58,388 bases of DNA from DATBFG01 sp036558645 (lineage in GTDB: Bacteria; Acidobacteriota; Terriglobia; Terriglobales; Acidobacteriaceae): assembly GCA_036558645.1 (NCBI GenBank), contig DATBFG010000102.1:1-58388 (forward strand). Reading direction: 5' to 3'. The position numbers and the translations under genes are program-made. Below are positions 42,104 through 50,509 of this stretch, in pieces (positions within the stretch are counted from its first letter, which is position 1; each line of letters starts with the position of its first letter). The notes beneath the pieces were generated by a model, which made no database searches, had not been told where the DNA came from, and saw only the letters and a program-made list of their open reading frames with translations.

Positions 42104-43951
42104 ATGTTTTCGCATACCAGACTGGGTATCGGCGCGTTCGTCATTATTGTCGTCATTTCGACCAGCCTGAGGACCACTGCCTCTGAACTGCGTTCAATCC
42201 AGGCAAACTCTAATCAAACACCTTCTGGAACGCTGTCCAATGGTGTGCTGAGTATCGATCTCGAAATTCAGCAGGCCGACTGGTTTCCCCAGGCCGACAC
42301 CGGACCAAGCATGAAAGTTTTCGCTTTCGGCGAAAGAGGCAAGTCACCACTGATTCCCGGGCCCATGATCCGTGTGCCCGAAGGGACCAGAATCCACGCC
42401 ACTGTTCGTAACCTTCTTTCGGTCGCTGCAAAACTCCACGGAATGCATTCTCGACCGGGGAAAGCCGACGACACTCTTGCGATTGCACCTGGTGAGACAC
42501 GCGAAGTGTCCTTTGATGCGGGTATCCCTGGCACGTACTTCTACTGGGCCGACACCGGCGCCGCAGTCTGGAATGGTTTTCCCGTAAAAGATGACAGCCA
42601 ACTCAGCGGTGCATTCATCGTCGATCCCGCTGGCGGGTCTCCTCCGGATCGAGTGTTCGTCATTGGAATATGGCGCGATCAGCCTTCGCCTGACCAATCC
42701 TTAGATGTGCCTGTCATCAACGGCAAATCCTGGCCCTACACCGAGCGCCTCACTTACACCACGGGAGAAGTCGTTCGCTGGAGATGGCTGAATCCGACCA
42801 CCCTGACTCACCCGATGCATATGCACGGCTCCTACTATCGCGTCGACAGCCGTGGTAACGGAGAAACTGACACGATATATCCGGAAGCTCAGCGCCGGAT
42901 GGTCGTTACCGAAGCTCTTACCTTCGGCAACACCATGACTACTTATTGGGTTCCCGAGCGGTCAGGTCGCTGGCTCTTTCACTGTCATACCCTGGCACAC
43001 ATCACGCCAGACATCATGTTCCTCCGAAAGCCGGACGATGCGCACGAAACTCATAGCAAGCATCAGCACCAGATGACGGGCCTGGTCATGGGCATCGATG
43101 TTCTGCCTAAAGCCGGTGAAGTCGCCCAAAAGACACCTATCAAGCCCAAGCACAAACTTGACCTTGTCGTCGGTCAAATCACCACTGCAGGCGTGACAAC
43201 CAAGGGATACAAACTTGTTGGCAAAGGTATACCGTCAGCTCCACTGACTTGTCCGGGGCCTCCGATCGTGCTCACGCAAGGAGAGCCCGTCGCAATCCGT
43301 ATTCGCAATCAGCTCGACGAGCCTACCGCCGTTCACTGGCATGGAATCGAACTGGATAGCTTTTACGACGGTGTACCCGGCTGGAGTGGAGACGTGATGC
43401 GTACGACGCCATTGATTGAACCGGGCAAATCGTTTGAGGTCCGTTTCGCCCCGCCCCGCGCTGGCACATTCATTTATCACACTCACATGAAAGACCTCTC
43501 CCAGCTCACGTCAGGCTTATACGGGCCGTTGATCGTGCTGCCACCAAGAGAAAGATTTGATTCTGACATCGACAAGATTTTCATTCTCACCCGCTACGGA
43601 AAGCGTAAAGATGGGGGCATGCTGCTGAACGGCTCCGACCATCCAGCCGAACTGCAATGGCGCACAGGCCAGGACTATCGATTGCGCTTGATCAACATCG
43701 GCGCCAATAACACGTTCAAGCTCGCTCTTCAACAAGACGGCAAGCCCGTGACGTGGACCTCGTACGCCAAAGACGGAGCCGACCTGCCTCCCGCGCAGAT
43801 TGTATCCTCACTTGCCGCTCTGAGCTTGTCTCCGGGCGAGACTTACGACTTCCATTTCCGACCCGAGCACGATGGCAAACTCGAACTCCGCGTCGACAAT
43901 CCTGCGTTTAAAGAAACCATCACCCAAGCGATCGTGGTAAGTGCGCATTAG
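42104..43951 (+). CDS. Exported multicopper oxidase with reversed copper-domain order
   Basis: A 615-aa exported oxidase, starting at an ATG with GGGGAGG 5 nt upstream, and a signal-anchor (GAFVIIVVISTSLRTTA). By eye there are four cupredoxin-like domains. Domain 1 (about 45-175) lacks copper His. Domain 2 (about 195-335) has HPMHMHG (His236, 239, 241) and HCHTLAH (His293, Cys294, His295, His299). Domain 3 (about 345-480) has HWHG (411, 413) and YHTHM (459, 461). Domain 4 (about 490-610) has none. The full set of ten His and one Cys is present, but the type 1 domain comes before the HWHG domain, the reverse of laccases. At the axial position stands Ile304, with Met305 next. Substrate unknown. 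Confidence 0.88.
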   Translation: MFSHTRLGIGAFVIIVVISTSLRTTASELRSIQANSNQTPSGTLSNGVLSIDLEIQQADWFPQADTGPSMKVFAFGERGKSPLIPGPMIRVPEGTRIHATVRNLLSVAAKLHGMHSRPGKADDTLAIAPGETREVSFDAGIPGTYFYWADTGAAVWNGFPVKDDSQLSGAFIVDPAGGSPPDRVFVIGIWRDQPSPDQSLDVPVINGKSWPYTERLTYTTGEVVRWRWLNPTTLTHPMHMHGSYYRVDSRGNGETDTIYPEAQRRMVVTEALTFGNTMTTYWVPERSGRWLFHCHTLAHITPDIMFLRKPDDAHETHSKHQHQMTGLVMGIDVLPKAGEVAQKTPIKPKHKLDLVVGQITTAGVTTKGYKLVGKGIPSAPLTCPGPPIVLTQGEPVAIRIRNQLDEPTAVHWHGIELDSFYDGVPGWSGDVMRTTPLIEPGKSFEVRFAPPRAGTFIYHTHMKDLSQLTSGLYGPLIVLPPRERFDSDIDKIFILTRYGKRKDGGMLLNGSDHPAELQWRTGQDYRLRLINIGANNTFKLALQQDGKPVTWTSYAKDGADLPPAQIVSSLAALSLSPGETYDFHFRPEHDGKLELRVDNPAFKETITQAIVVSAH

Positions 43952-44013
43952 GAACCCAGCCATTAGCTCTTAGCTCTGCGGTCACGCATTCTGATCTGAA
44001 CATGCCATTGTGC

Positions 44014-44036
44014 GATCATCCCGAGCGAAGCGAAGC
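44014..44036. repeat. Fragment of a dispersed CCCGAGCGAAGCGAAG-type element
   Basis: ATCATCCCGAGCGAAGCGAAG resembles a motif that I recall as scattered in acidobacterial intergenic DNA. A related complement (CGAGGTCCTCAGAATGACAG) is at 46456-46475. The 182-nt gap holds nothing else that I can name. Confidence 0.3.
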
Positions 44037-44133
44037 TTAGCCAGCGCACCTCTTGCTTCATTAACCCTTCTCACAATGCAGTCCAAGGACTAACATTTCA
44101 CCGGAATCTTGCTTTCGTGACTGGAGCTGTAAG

Positions 44134-44664
44134 TTGGCAAGTGCATCAATTCCCCACGACAGGCGATCGACTCGCATCGCCACCGTTGAGCAACATATTC
44201 GTCTGGAGAACCAACACGACCTCGATGGTGTTCTCGCCACGTTCGGAGAAACAGCACACTACGACGACGAGGCTTGGGACGAACACTACAGCGGAACAGA
44301 TGGCGTCCGCCAGTTTTACCAACAATTGATGACGGCCCTGCCCGACCTGGCAATCGATGTTCGTCAGTTCCATGTCACGGACGATGCGATTCTGGTTGAA
44401 GTCATAATTCGCGGTACCCACCTTGGCGATTGGAAAGGGCTTCCCGCAACCGGGCGGCGACTCGAGCTACCACTCTGCGGTGTATACACGTTTGACCAGG
44501 ACGACAGGCTAGCGGGAGAGAGAATCTATTACGACCGGGGAACGGTATTGAGACAGCTCGGAGTCTTCCATGAGCCAGTCAGCATATTGGGACAAGTGTG
44601 CACGTTCGTCACACACCCTGCAACCATTGCCCTTGCTTATCTGCGGAAATTGCGTGGTAGTTAG
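44134..44664 (+). CDS. SnoaL-like polyketide-cyclase/ester-cyclase family protein
   Basis: A 176-aa NTF2-like fold protein. Typical marks: EQHIRLENQHDLDGVLATF at the start, then the Tyr/Trp-rich pocket segment AHYDDEAWDEHYSG, VRQFYQQLMTALPDLAIDV and the GDWKGLPATGRRLELP motif of the ester cyclase/SnoaL group. The function in bacteria is usually unknown. It starts at a TTG with GGAG 8 nt upstream; other starts are not evident. It is isolated between the oxidase and the convergent RidA-like gene. The C-terminal 30 residues look like an extra helix. Confidence 0.85.
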   Translation: MASASIPHDRRSTRIATVEQHIRLENQHDLDGVLATFGETAHYDDEAWDEHYSGTDGVRQFYQQLMTALPDLAIDVRQFHVTDDAILVEVIIRGTHLGDWKGLPATGRRLELPLCGVYTFDQDDRLAGERIYYDRGTVLRQLGVFHEPVSILGQVCTFVTHPATIALAYLRKLRGS

Positions 44665-44809
44665 TACTCAGTGACATGTAAACAGAGTCCCCAAAAACTT
44701 TTGCGCTGTTCAACGTCCCAAATAAATTGCTCGTATCAGCTGCGGCACAGTCTTCAAGTTCACTCCACAGGAAACGACGAAGTCTGAAGGAGAAGTATCG
44801 GCGTACTCT

Positions 44810-45310
44810 CTACTTCTTAGCCAGCGCTGCAATACAGTTTATTTCGACTAATGAATTGCCGGGCAGCGCGGCCACAGCGACGGTAGTACGAGCCGGTCCG
44901 CCATTCGGGAAGTAAGACTTGAACACCTTGTTCATTCCGTCGTAGTACTTGATGTCGGCGAGAAATACGGTGAGCTGAACTATGCTGTCGACCGTTCCGC
45001 CGCCAGCTTCAACGAGCTTCTTCACGTTATCCATGACAATCGTGGTGTGATGCCCAATCTCAAACTGTTCCGCTGGACCAGGATCGTGCGCTCCTTGACC
45101 GGCCACATAGATCAGACCGTTGTGCACTACGATCGGCGTGATCATCTGTTTTCCGTCGGCGGGTTTGCCGTCGTCATTGAGTTTGCGGACGCTTTCGTCC
45201 GTCTTGGCTTCAGCTCTTCCCGTTAGCGCTGCGCCAGTAAGGCCCACGCCGGAAAGCAATGCAGCCAAGCGCCCGGCAAAATTCCTGCGAGTGAACGCCC
45301 CAAGATTCAT
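44810..45310 (-). CDS. Tat-exported RidA (YjgF/UK114) family protein
   Basis: A 166-aa protein with a twin-arginine signal (TRRNFAGRLAALLSGVGL) cleaved near AEA, followed by a RidA domain. RidA proteins hydrolyse reactive enamine/imine intermediates released by PLP enzymes, normally in the cytosol. The domain has IVVHNGLIYVAGQGAHDPG, the VEAGGGTVDSIVQLTVFLAD segment and the catalytic Arg in GGPARTTVAV, so it may be active. Export is unusual for the family. AGGAGA lies upstream of the ATG. Confidence 0.92.
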   Translation of the reverse strand: MNLGAFTRRNFAGRLAALLSGVGLTGAALTGRAEAKTDESVRKLNDDGKPADGKQMITPIVVHNGLIYVAGQGAHDPGPAEQFEIGHHTTIVMDNVKKLVEAGGGTVDSIVQLTVFLADIKYYDGMNKVFKSYFPNGGPARTTVAVAALPGNSLVEINCIAALAKK

Positions 45311-45470
45311 AGACTCTCCTGTTCTGAAGTTGTTGAGTCTAGGCCAGTGACGACATCCCGGTCAATGCGCACGTCTACACGCGCCTACAGCCGAGTTTTG
45401 GGTGTGGTGATTTTTCGTCCTGAAGTCCGGGAGACTTTCAGTTGCAGAGCGCAGGCGACCTGACGGAGAA

Positions 45471-45641
45471 TCAACCTAGCTCTTGAGGCGTTTGGACGCG
45501 AAGATCCCCACGTCCAGGTTCTCTTTGTTCCTTTTCACCCAGCAGCTCGCGAATGTCGTCGATTGCAGTCAGGATCAGAACCAGAGCACTGCCTACAATC
45601 CCTATGAAGAACATCGTCTCGACTATGCGGATGGCAACCAT
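45471..45641 (-). CDS. Tiny single-helix membrane protein, 56 aa
   Basis: A short protein with one membrane helix (ETMFFIGIVGSALVLILTA) followed by a charged tail (IDDIRELLGEKEQREPGRGD). The ATG at 45641 is preferred; the frame is open upstream to 45743 but that part looks unlike coding. It is divergent from a similar tiny gene at 45822. The family is unknown to me. No partner is evident. Confidence 0.6.
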   Translation of the reverse strand: MVAIRIVETMFFIGIVGSALVLILTAIDDIRELLGEKEQREPGRGDLRVQTPQELG

Positions 45642-45821
45642 CACGATGAACGAACCTCGGCTTTCACTTCCAAGATTCAGTTCATCAAAAAAGTCATAAA
45701 GAAGGCATAAAAGTCCTGGGACCCTCTCGCTCAATAAATTCAAGCACTTGGCAGGACTCCACGCTCAGTGAGTCGTGAACTCTTCGTGGCGGATATAATG
45801 GCCTCATTCGGGGCGTATGAC

Positions 45822-45968
45822 ATGTCCGACATTACCGTCTACATTCTTGCCAAAGTTCTTACTTGGATGTGGGTCATCGGAGTCGCCGGCTGCGTTATTG
45901 TGATTCCCTGGTCTGCCATCAAAATGTTCGCCGTCCTCTTTGAGAAGGATGCCGAAGAGCCAAGATAA
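45822..45968 (+). CDS. Tiny single-helix membrane protein, 48 aa
   Basis: One membrane helix (VLTWMWVIGVAGCVIVIPW) and a short acidic tail (FEKDAEEPR). It parallels the divergent protein at 45471 in length and in an IGxxGxxxV helix core. The ATG at 45822 is preferred; a GTG at 45768 is also in frame but an AT-rich TATAAT lies between (45794-45799). Unknown function. Confidence 0.6.
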   Translation: MSDITVYILAKVLTWMWVIGVAGCVIVIPWSAIKMFAVLFEKDAEEPR

Positions 45969-45989
45969 TTCTGGGTTTCAATTCACTGA

Positions 45990-46277
45990 ATGCTCCCCAA
46001 ACGACGGAGTCCACGGTGGTTCTTGTTTGCCGGTTTGGTGGGTTTTGTAATAGCGATCATCATCGCGACCATTATTCGCTTCACCGGCCGAGCGAGCCCG
46101 ATTATTTTGTGGTTCTGGCCAACAGCAATTGTCGGTTTGGCCGATCCCACCTCCGGACTCGACAAGATGCTAACGGCGGTTGTGATGTTCGGAGGGAACT
46201 TCCTGCTCTATGGCGCTGTCGGTGCAGTAGCCGGAGTTGCTGCTGACAGGCTCCATCGCAAGTCTGACCTGCGCTAA
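45990..46277 (+). CDS. Small membrane protein, 95 aa
   Basis: A 95-aa protein with a basic N-terminus (LPKRRSPRW) and two to three membrane helices (FLFAGLVGFVIAIIIATII, IILWFWPTAIVGLA, NFLLYGAVGAVAGVAA). It follows the previous tiny gene by 21 nt. I do not recognise a family. Together these three genes look like a cluster of micro-membrane proteins. Confidence 0.65.
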   Translation: MLPKRRSPRWFLFAGLVGFVIAIIIATIIRFTGRASPIILWFWPTAIVGLADPTSGLDKMLTAVVMFGGNFLLYGAVGAVAGVAADRLHRKSDLR

Positions 46278-46533
46278 GAAGGTCATCTTGTCACCCAGAA
46301 TTACGAAGCTCAACTCATCACCACCATGCAGTCCTGTACCTGCCAGCATCCAAGCGTCGGAAACCGACTCCCACTAACATAGGCGCCCGCTTCGGCGTTG
46401 TTGCGAATGCGCTTATCGCAGGAAAAACCTCAAGTGGAGGGGTCGTAGCTCGTTGCGAGGTCCTCAGAATGACAGAATTACTTATTTGTGTAAGCCTTTG
46501 TTTGGCCAAATCGCACAAATTGGGTTGAGCTCT

Positions 46534-48222
46534 ATGCGCAAGATTGTTTCGGTAACCTCCGCTTCTCTCCTTTTACTCTCCCCCTTTGCTTGGCCGCAGG
46601 CCACCAAAACACCGGTCAGCCCGCACGGACCGAGTGTCGCCGCCGGCAGCCATGGCGTGGTTGTTTCGGGTAAACCTGCCGCTACAGCGGCCGGCATCAA
46701 GATTCTGCAACAGGGCGGAAACGCCGCCGATGCAGGCGCCGCTACCCTGCTCGCACTTTCCGTGACTTATGTTGGCGCGTTCTGCGTGGGAGGAGAGATT
46801 CCCATTCTCGTTTACGACGCCGAGCAGAAAAACGTGAAGCTCTTAGAGGGACAGGGGGAGGCTCCTCGCGACCCCAAAGCCATTGCCTGGTATATGGAAC
46901 ACGGAATCCCGGACGGTGACGTCAAGGCAGCCGCCGTGCCTGGCACCATAGATGCGATCGTCACCTTGCTGAAACTCTACGGGACCAAAAGCTTCGAGGA
47001 AGTCGTGCAGCCAACACTGGCTATTCTGGATGCCGGCGGCCCGAGTTGGTATATCGATACCGGCAGCGACGAGAAGATCGAAACCGGAATGAACTGGCAG
47101 GCCGATTTGGCGGTGACCTTTCGTAAATTAGTCGAGTCGGAAAAAGCCACGAAGGGTACGCGGCAGCAGAAACTGCAGGCGGTCTCGGACCGCTTCTATC
47201 GCGGCGACATCGCCGACGCCCTGGAAGCCTGGTATATCGAAAAGGGCGGTTTCCTTCGCAAGGCGGATTTGGCCGCACACAAAACTCCCGTGGTGGATCC
47301 ACTCACGGTTACGTACCGTGGCTACACGATTTACAAGACTGGTCCGCTGACGCAGGGTCCGTATCTTTTGCAGACGCTTCGGCTGTTGGAAGGCTTCGAC
47401 CTGAAAAAGATGGGTTTCAATTCGGCGGATTACATTCACACGGTGATTGAGGCGGAGAAACTGGCTCTGGCCGATCGCGACGAGTACTACGGCGATCCGA
47501 ACTTTGCGAAAGTCCCGATGCAAGAGTTGCTTTCCGATCCATACACAAAGATGCGGCGCGAGCTGATTGATCCGAAAAAGGCCTCTCTCGAGCTCCGGCC
47601 AGGCGACCCGTACAACATGAAACCGACCAAATCGCCCACCATCACCGGCCCTTGGCATGGCGGAACCACCGTGATGTGTGTGACGGATAAGTTCGGAAAC
47701 GTCATCGCGGCGACTCCGAGCGGACTTTCGAGCACGGCGGGCGTGGCCGGACGCACGGGCATTATTCACGGTGCCCGGCTCACCAGCCTGAACACGTTTG
47801 CAGGAACTCCCGACGTGATTCAACCCGGCAAGCGGCCGCGGGTCACGCTGAGCCCCACACTCCTTTTCCATGACAACCGTCCTGCGATGGCAATTTCAGT
47901 AGCGGGCGGGGACATGCAGGATCAGGCAGCCATCCAGGTCATCCTCAACTACGTGGAATTCGGCATGAGTCCTGAGGAGGCGTTTAATGCTCAGCGCTTC
48001 TCAACCACGCACTTCATCAGCTCCTTTGGACAGGATCGTGCCGACCTGGGCAGCTTGTCTGTGCCCAACACGCTTCCCGAAAAAGTGCAAGCAGACCTGA
48101 GGGCTCGCGGCCACGTAGTTACGGTCAGCCGCGACGGAGTTGGCGGAGTAGCACTGATCGGTATTGATCCTAAGACGAAGCAGGCCACAGCCGTGGGTCC
48201 GGCCGCTAGCAAGATGGAATAG
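46534..48222 (+). CDS. ggt: Gamma-glutamyltranspeptidase family protein
   Basis: Exported N-terminal-nucleophile hydrolase that cleaves the gamma-glutamyl bond of glutathione and related compounds, made as a proenzyme. The 562-aa protein has a signal peptide (VTSASLLLLSPFAWPQA), the large-subunit motif GGNAADAGAATLLALSV, and the autoprocessing Thr378 that opens TTVMCVTDKFGN. Downstream lie TLSPTLLF and VAGGDMQDQAAIQ in the small subunit. The ATG at 46534 gives the signal peptide at the start; the frame is open to 46453. It lacks the HTTH/SSM spelling of E. coli GGT, so it is a diverged branch whose substrate may differ. Confidence 0.9.
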   Translation: MRKIVSVTSASLLLLSPFAWPQATKTPVSPHGPSVAAGSHGVVVSGKPAATAAGIKILQQGGNAADAGAATLLALSVTYVGAFCVGGEIPILVYDAEQKNVKLLEGQGEAPRDPKAIAWYMEHGIPDGDVKAAAVPGTIDAIVTLLKLYGTKSFEEVVQPTLAILDAGGPSWYIDTGSDEKIETGMNWQADLAVTFRKLVESEKATKGTRQQKLQAVSDRFYRGDIADALEAWYIEKGGFLRKADLAAHKTPVVDPLTVTYRGYTIYKTGPLTQGPYLLQTLRLLEGFDLKKMGFNSADYIHTVIEAEKLALADRDEYYGDPNFAKVPMQELLSDPYTKMRRELIDPKKASLELRPGDPYNMKPTKSPTITGPWHGGTTVMCVTDKFGNVIAATPSGLSSTAGVAGRTGIIHGARLTSLNTFAGTPDVIQPGKRPRVTLSPTLLFHDNRPAMAISVAGGDMQDQAAIQVILNYVEFGMSPEEAFNAQRFSTTHFISSFGQDRADLGSLSVPNTLPEKVQADLRARGHVVTVSRDGVGGVALIGIDPKTKQATAVGPAASKME

Positions 48223-48240
48223 ACCACGGGTGATCAGCTT

Positions 48241-49773
48241 CTATTCTGCCGGCACTGCTGCAGCGCTGGTGCCTTCTTGCGGTTGGGTTGCGGCAACAAT
48301 CTTGCGCCGGGGCTTTCGTACATCGATGTTTCGTTCAGAAACCATGGATGTTTCGTTAGGATGTTTGCGGAGGCTCGTGACCGCCATGGTGGCCAGGTCG
48401 TACGTGCCATAGATAATGTTCGCTCGCAGAACATCGCTGCGGAAGGTAATGATCTGGCGGCGAACAAAGCGAAAGAATCGGTTCCCGGCGCGGAATTGAG
48501 TTGTGGAAGGCACGTCCGGCACAGGCAACATCGAGCTCTGGCAATCCTGCAGTTGCACGACTGCAACCGCACCGTCTGTGTGCATCACATCTCCCGTGGC
48601 ATTGCGCGTAACGCTAGGCACGCCTGGACGTTCCACGTAGTCGAACTGACTAACACATCCGGCAATCATCAAGTCGCGAAGAACCTTGGCGCGTTCGGCG
48701 TCCAGGTCAGGCGCAATGTGATGCACGAAGCTGTGATACCTCACCGAAAGCGTAGCGCTCATATCGTGCGTGGAAGCGCTGATCCAGACGGGTTGATCCC
48801 GCCAATTTTCCTTCCACTGCCACATGCGTATGTGATCTCGCTTTTCGTAGCTGTTGAGACTCTTTTGCCAGTTCAGGTCGGATGGCTCGCCTTCGACCAG
48901 CAGAGTGCGCATAGGGGCCTGTGGGTAGTTGCTCTTATCCAGAAAAGCATAAAAGTTGTGCATAAAGGAACGACGAGAAACAGCATCGCTGGAATTCCAG
49001 CCTGCGGTCCGAAAGGCAGCTTCCACTTGTTCCTGCGATCCAAGAAATACCAGGTTCACCAGGTCGGCATCCGCGTTCGCCGTAGTGGTAGAACGTTCAG
49101 GTAAAACAGCTACGAGATGCGAAAGGGCCGGTATGTCTTCATCGACAAAACCGGGAATCTCTGCGACGTCCTCAGCCATTGGAGGAGATGCGAGAGGTGA
49201 GGCAAGCACCAGGCGAAGATCGGTGCCCGGGCCATAGTAGATCTCAGGCTCCGGAAAAACCGGAAAGCCTAGCTTGAAGGCAAGGAGAGCAGTATCTGAG
49301 TAAGGGTTCCACGTAGGGAGATATTTGAGCCTGCTGTTGATGCGTCCCTGCGACGTGTCTGTACTGCGGATGCCATGAATCACACCGTTCTTCACACGCT
49401 CGCGGGCGTTCTCGACCTCTGCGACGCTTGCGTCAATCTGGATACTTGAACCCAGCTCGGGATTCACGCGCGTAAAGGCGATCTCCAACCGTGCCGTCTC
49501 GTGGCGGATGCCCCATCCCACTTTGCGCACTCCGCGGACCACGCCATCCAGTTGGGAACCTAAGGGGAAGATAACTCCGTCATCGCATTCCACCGACTCT
49601 GTGAGAATCGCGGAAAGATGGTCGCCGGGGCGTGCGGTGAAGGTAGTAACGGGTGAGGTCAGACGAACCCAAAGATTGGTCCCGACGGGAACCTCATCGC
49701 AGCCGAATGCAAAAACAGGCAATAGGAGCAGACCAGTTAAGGTGAATCTGCTGAGGATTCGCGACATCTTCAT
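48241..49773 (-). CDS. LssY_C-domain exported protein
   Basis: A 510-aa exported protein. The N-terminal signal ends in FAFGC, which could be a lipobox. A beta-rich domain (about 28-140) resembles the glycine-zipper protein at 29855. The rest is an LssY C-terminal-like domain: VNLVFLGSQEQVEAAFRTAGW, RSFMHNFYAFLDKSNYPQAP, RDHIRMWQW, PVWISASTHD and HHIAPDLDAERAKVL. In Legionella the LssY_C domain is fused to a PAP2 phosphatase; here it is free of that. The C-terminal tail is basic and low-complexity. The function is not known. Convergent with ggt (18-nt gap). Confidence 0.82.
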   Translation of the reverse strand: MKMSRILSRFTLTGLLLLPVFAFGCDEVPVGTNLWVRLTSPVTTFTARPGDHLSAILTESVECDDGVIFPLGSQLDGVVRGVRKVGWGIRHETARLEIAFTRVNPELGSSIQIDASVAEVENARERVKNGVIHGIRSTDTSQGRINSRLKYLPTWNPYSDTALLAFKLGFPVFPEPEIYYGPGTDLRLVLASPLASPPMAEDVAEIPGFVDEDIPALSHLVAVLPERSTTTANADADLVNLVFLGSQEQVEAAFRTAGWNSSDAVSRRSFMHNFYAFLDKSNYPQAPMRTLLVEGEPSDLNWQKSLNSYEKRDHIRMWQWKENWRDQPVWISASTHDMSATLSVRYHSFVHHIAPDLDAERAKVLRDLMIAGCVSQFDYVERPGVPSVTRNATGDVMHTDGAVAVVQLQDCQSSMLPVPDVPSTTQFRAGNRFFRFVRRQIITFRSDVLRANIIYGTYDLATMAVTSLRKHPNETSMVSERNIDVRKPRRKIVAATQPQEGTSAAAVPAE

Positions 49774-49984
49774 GCGAAAGCTGCCATCACTTCTACGCCC
49801 GGGTGTGGTTCATTGTGCCATAGAATAGAACCGATTACAGAAGGGACAGTGTCGAGAGAGGAACTTCTGATTTCCGGACGGTTACGGTTACCAGGAGTGA
49901 CCACAGTCGAGTGTCTTCGATCTACGCCTTACAGCGAAGCCTATATGGCGCTCCCGCACTTGCGTCTAGTAGCATACCTGCGCT

Positions 49985-50179
49985 ATGTCAGTTAGTTCTG
50001 AGCAGAAGATCATCCGCCTTTGCACAAGGGTGACGTCGCTGCAAGACTCCCCTGAATTTGAACACGCGGTGCAGGAACTGAGGGCCGCCATAGGGGACCA
50101 TTTCAAGAAAACACGAGATCTGGTTGCAGATTTAGCTTTCCAAGTTGCGGCCCATGACGAGCAGAGAACTAGGAAGTAA
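49985..50179 (+). CDS. Small helical protein, 64 aa
   Basis: A short cytosolic protein (SSEQKIIRLCTRVTSLQDSP then EFEHAVQELRAAIGDHFKK), all helical, with one Cys. I do not know a function. A second tiny helical protein lies 31 nt downstream and a two-component system follows. The start is the ATG at 49985; no good Shine-Dalgarno is visible. Confidence 0.65.
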   Translation: MSVSSEQKIIRLCTRVTSLQDSPEFEHAVQELRAAIGDHFKKTRDLVADLAFQVAAHDEQRTRK

Positions 50180-50210
50180 GGCCTCATCTTTCGATAGGAA
50201 GGACGCTTGC

Positions 50211-50375
50211 GTGCAACAAAATCGTGAAAGGTGGATGGAATTGGCCGCACAAGCGGCGGATGAGCAAGATCCCAAAAAACTCTTGGACTTAGTTCGTGAG
50301 CTGAACACATTGCTCGGGCAAAAAGAACGCCGATTAGGCATCATGTCTTCCGAGGCCTCGGGCCTCAAGGCATAG
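50211..50375 (+). CDS. Small helical protein, 54 aa
   Basis: A short cytosolic helical protein with QQNRERWMELAAQAADEQDP then KKLLDLVRELNTLLGQKE. It starts at a GTG with GGAAGGA 7 nt upstream; an earlier in-frame ATG at 50145 overlaps the preceding gene and is less likely. Such proteins are familiar from acidobacterial genomes but unassigned. A hairpin follows the stop codon. Confidence 0.65.
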   Translation: MQQNRERWMELAAQAADEQDPKKLLDLVRELNTLLGQKERRLGIMSSEASGLKA

Positions 50376-50407
50376 AGGACCCTCGTAGCTTAGCTATCGA
50401 GGCCTCT
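50374..50407. terminator. Hairpin after the two tiny helical genes
   Basis: AGAGG and CCTCG-TAGCT pair with AGCTA-TCGAGG and CCTCT in a long stem with a bulge; it overlaps the stop codon of the previous gene. A T-tract is lacking, so termination is uncertain. Confidence 0.4.
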
Positions 50408-50494
50408 ACGATATTCTCTTACCTTGAATCACACGCATCAAAATGTTTGGCAGCGGATCTCCTGCCCGTAGTTCTTGCTTTCGTGGCCGCGATG

Positions 50495-50500
50495 TAAAAT
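50495..50500 (+). promoter_or_regulatory. Candidate -10 box for the two-component operon
   Basis: TAAAAT with 9 nt before the ATG at 50510. The leader would be only a few nt. Confidence 0.3.
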
Positions 50501-50509
50501 CGCTGCAGG

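Noticed and set aside
47128..47871. A 247-codon frame on the minus strand
   Set aside because: It lies antisense within gamma-glutamyltranspeptidase, whose processing Thr and signature motifs are present.
48277..49104. A 275-codon frame on the plus strand
   Set aside because: It lies antisense within the LssY_C gene, which matches a known domain.
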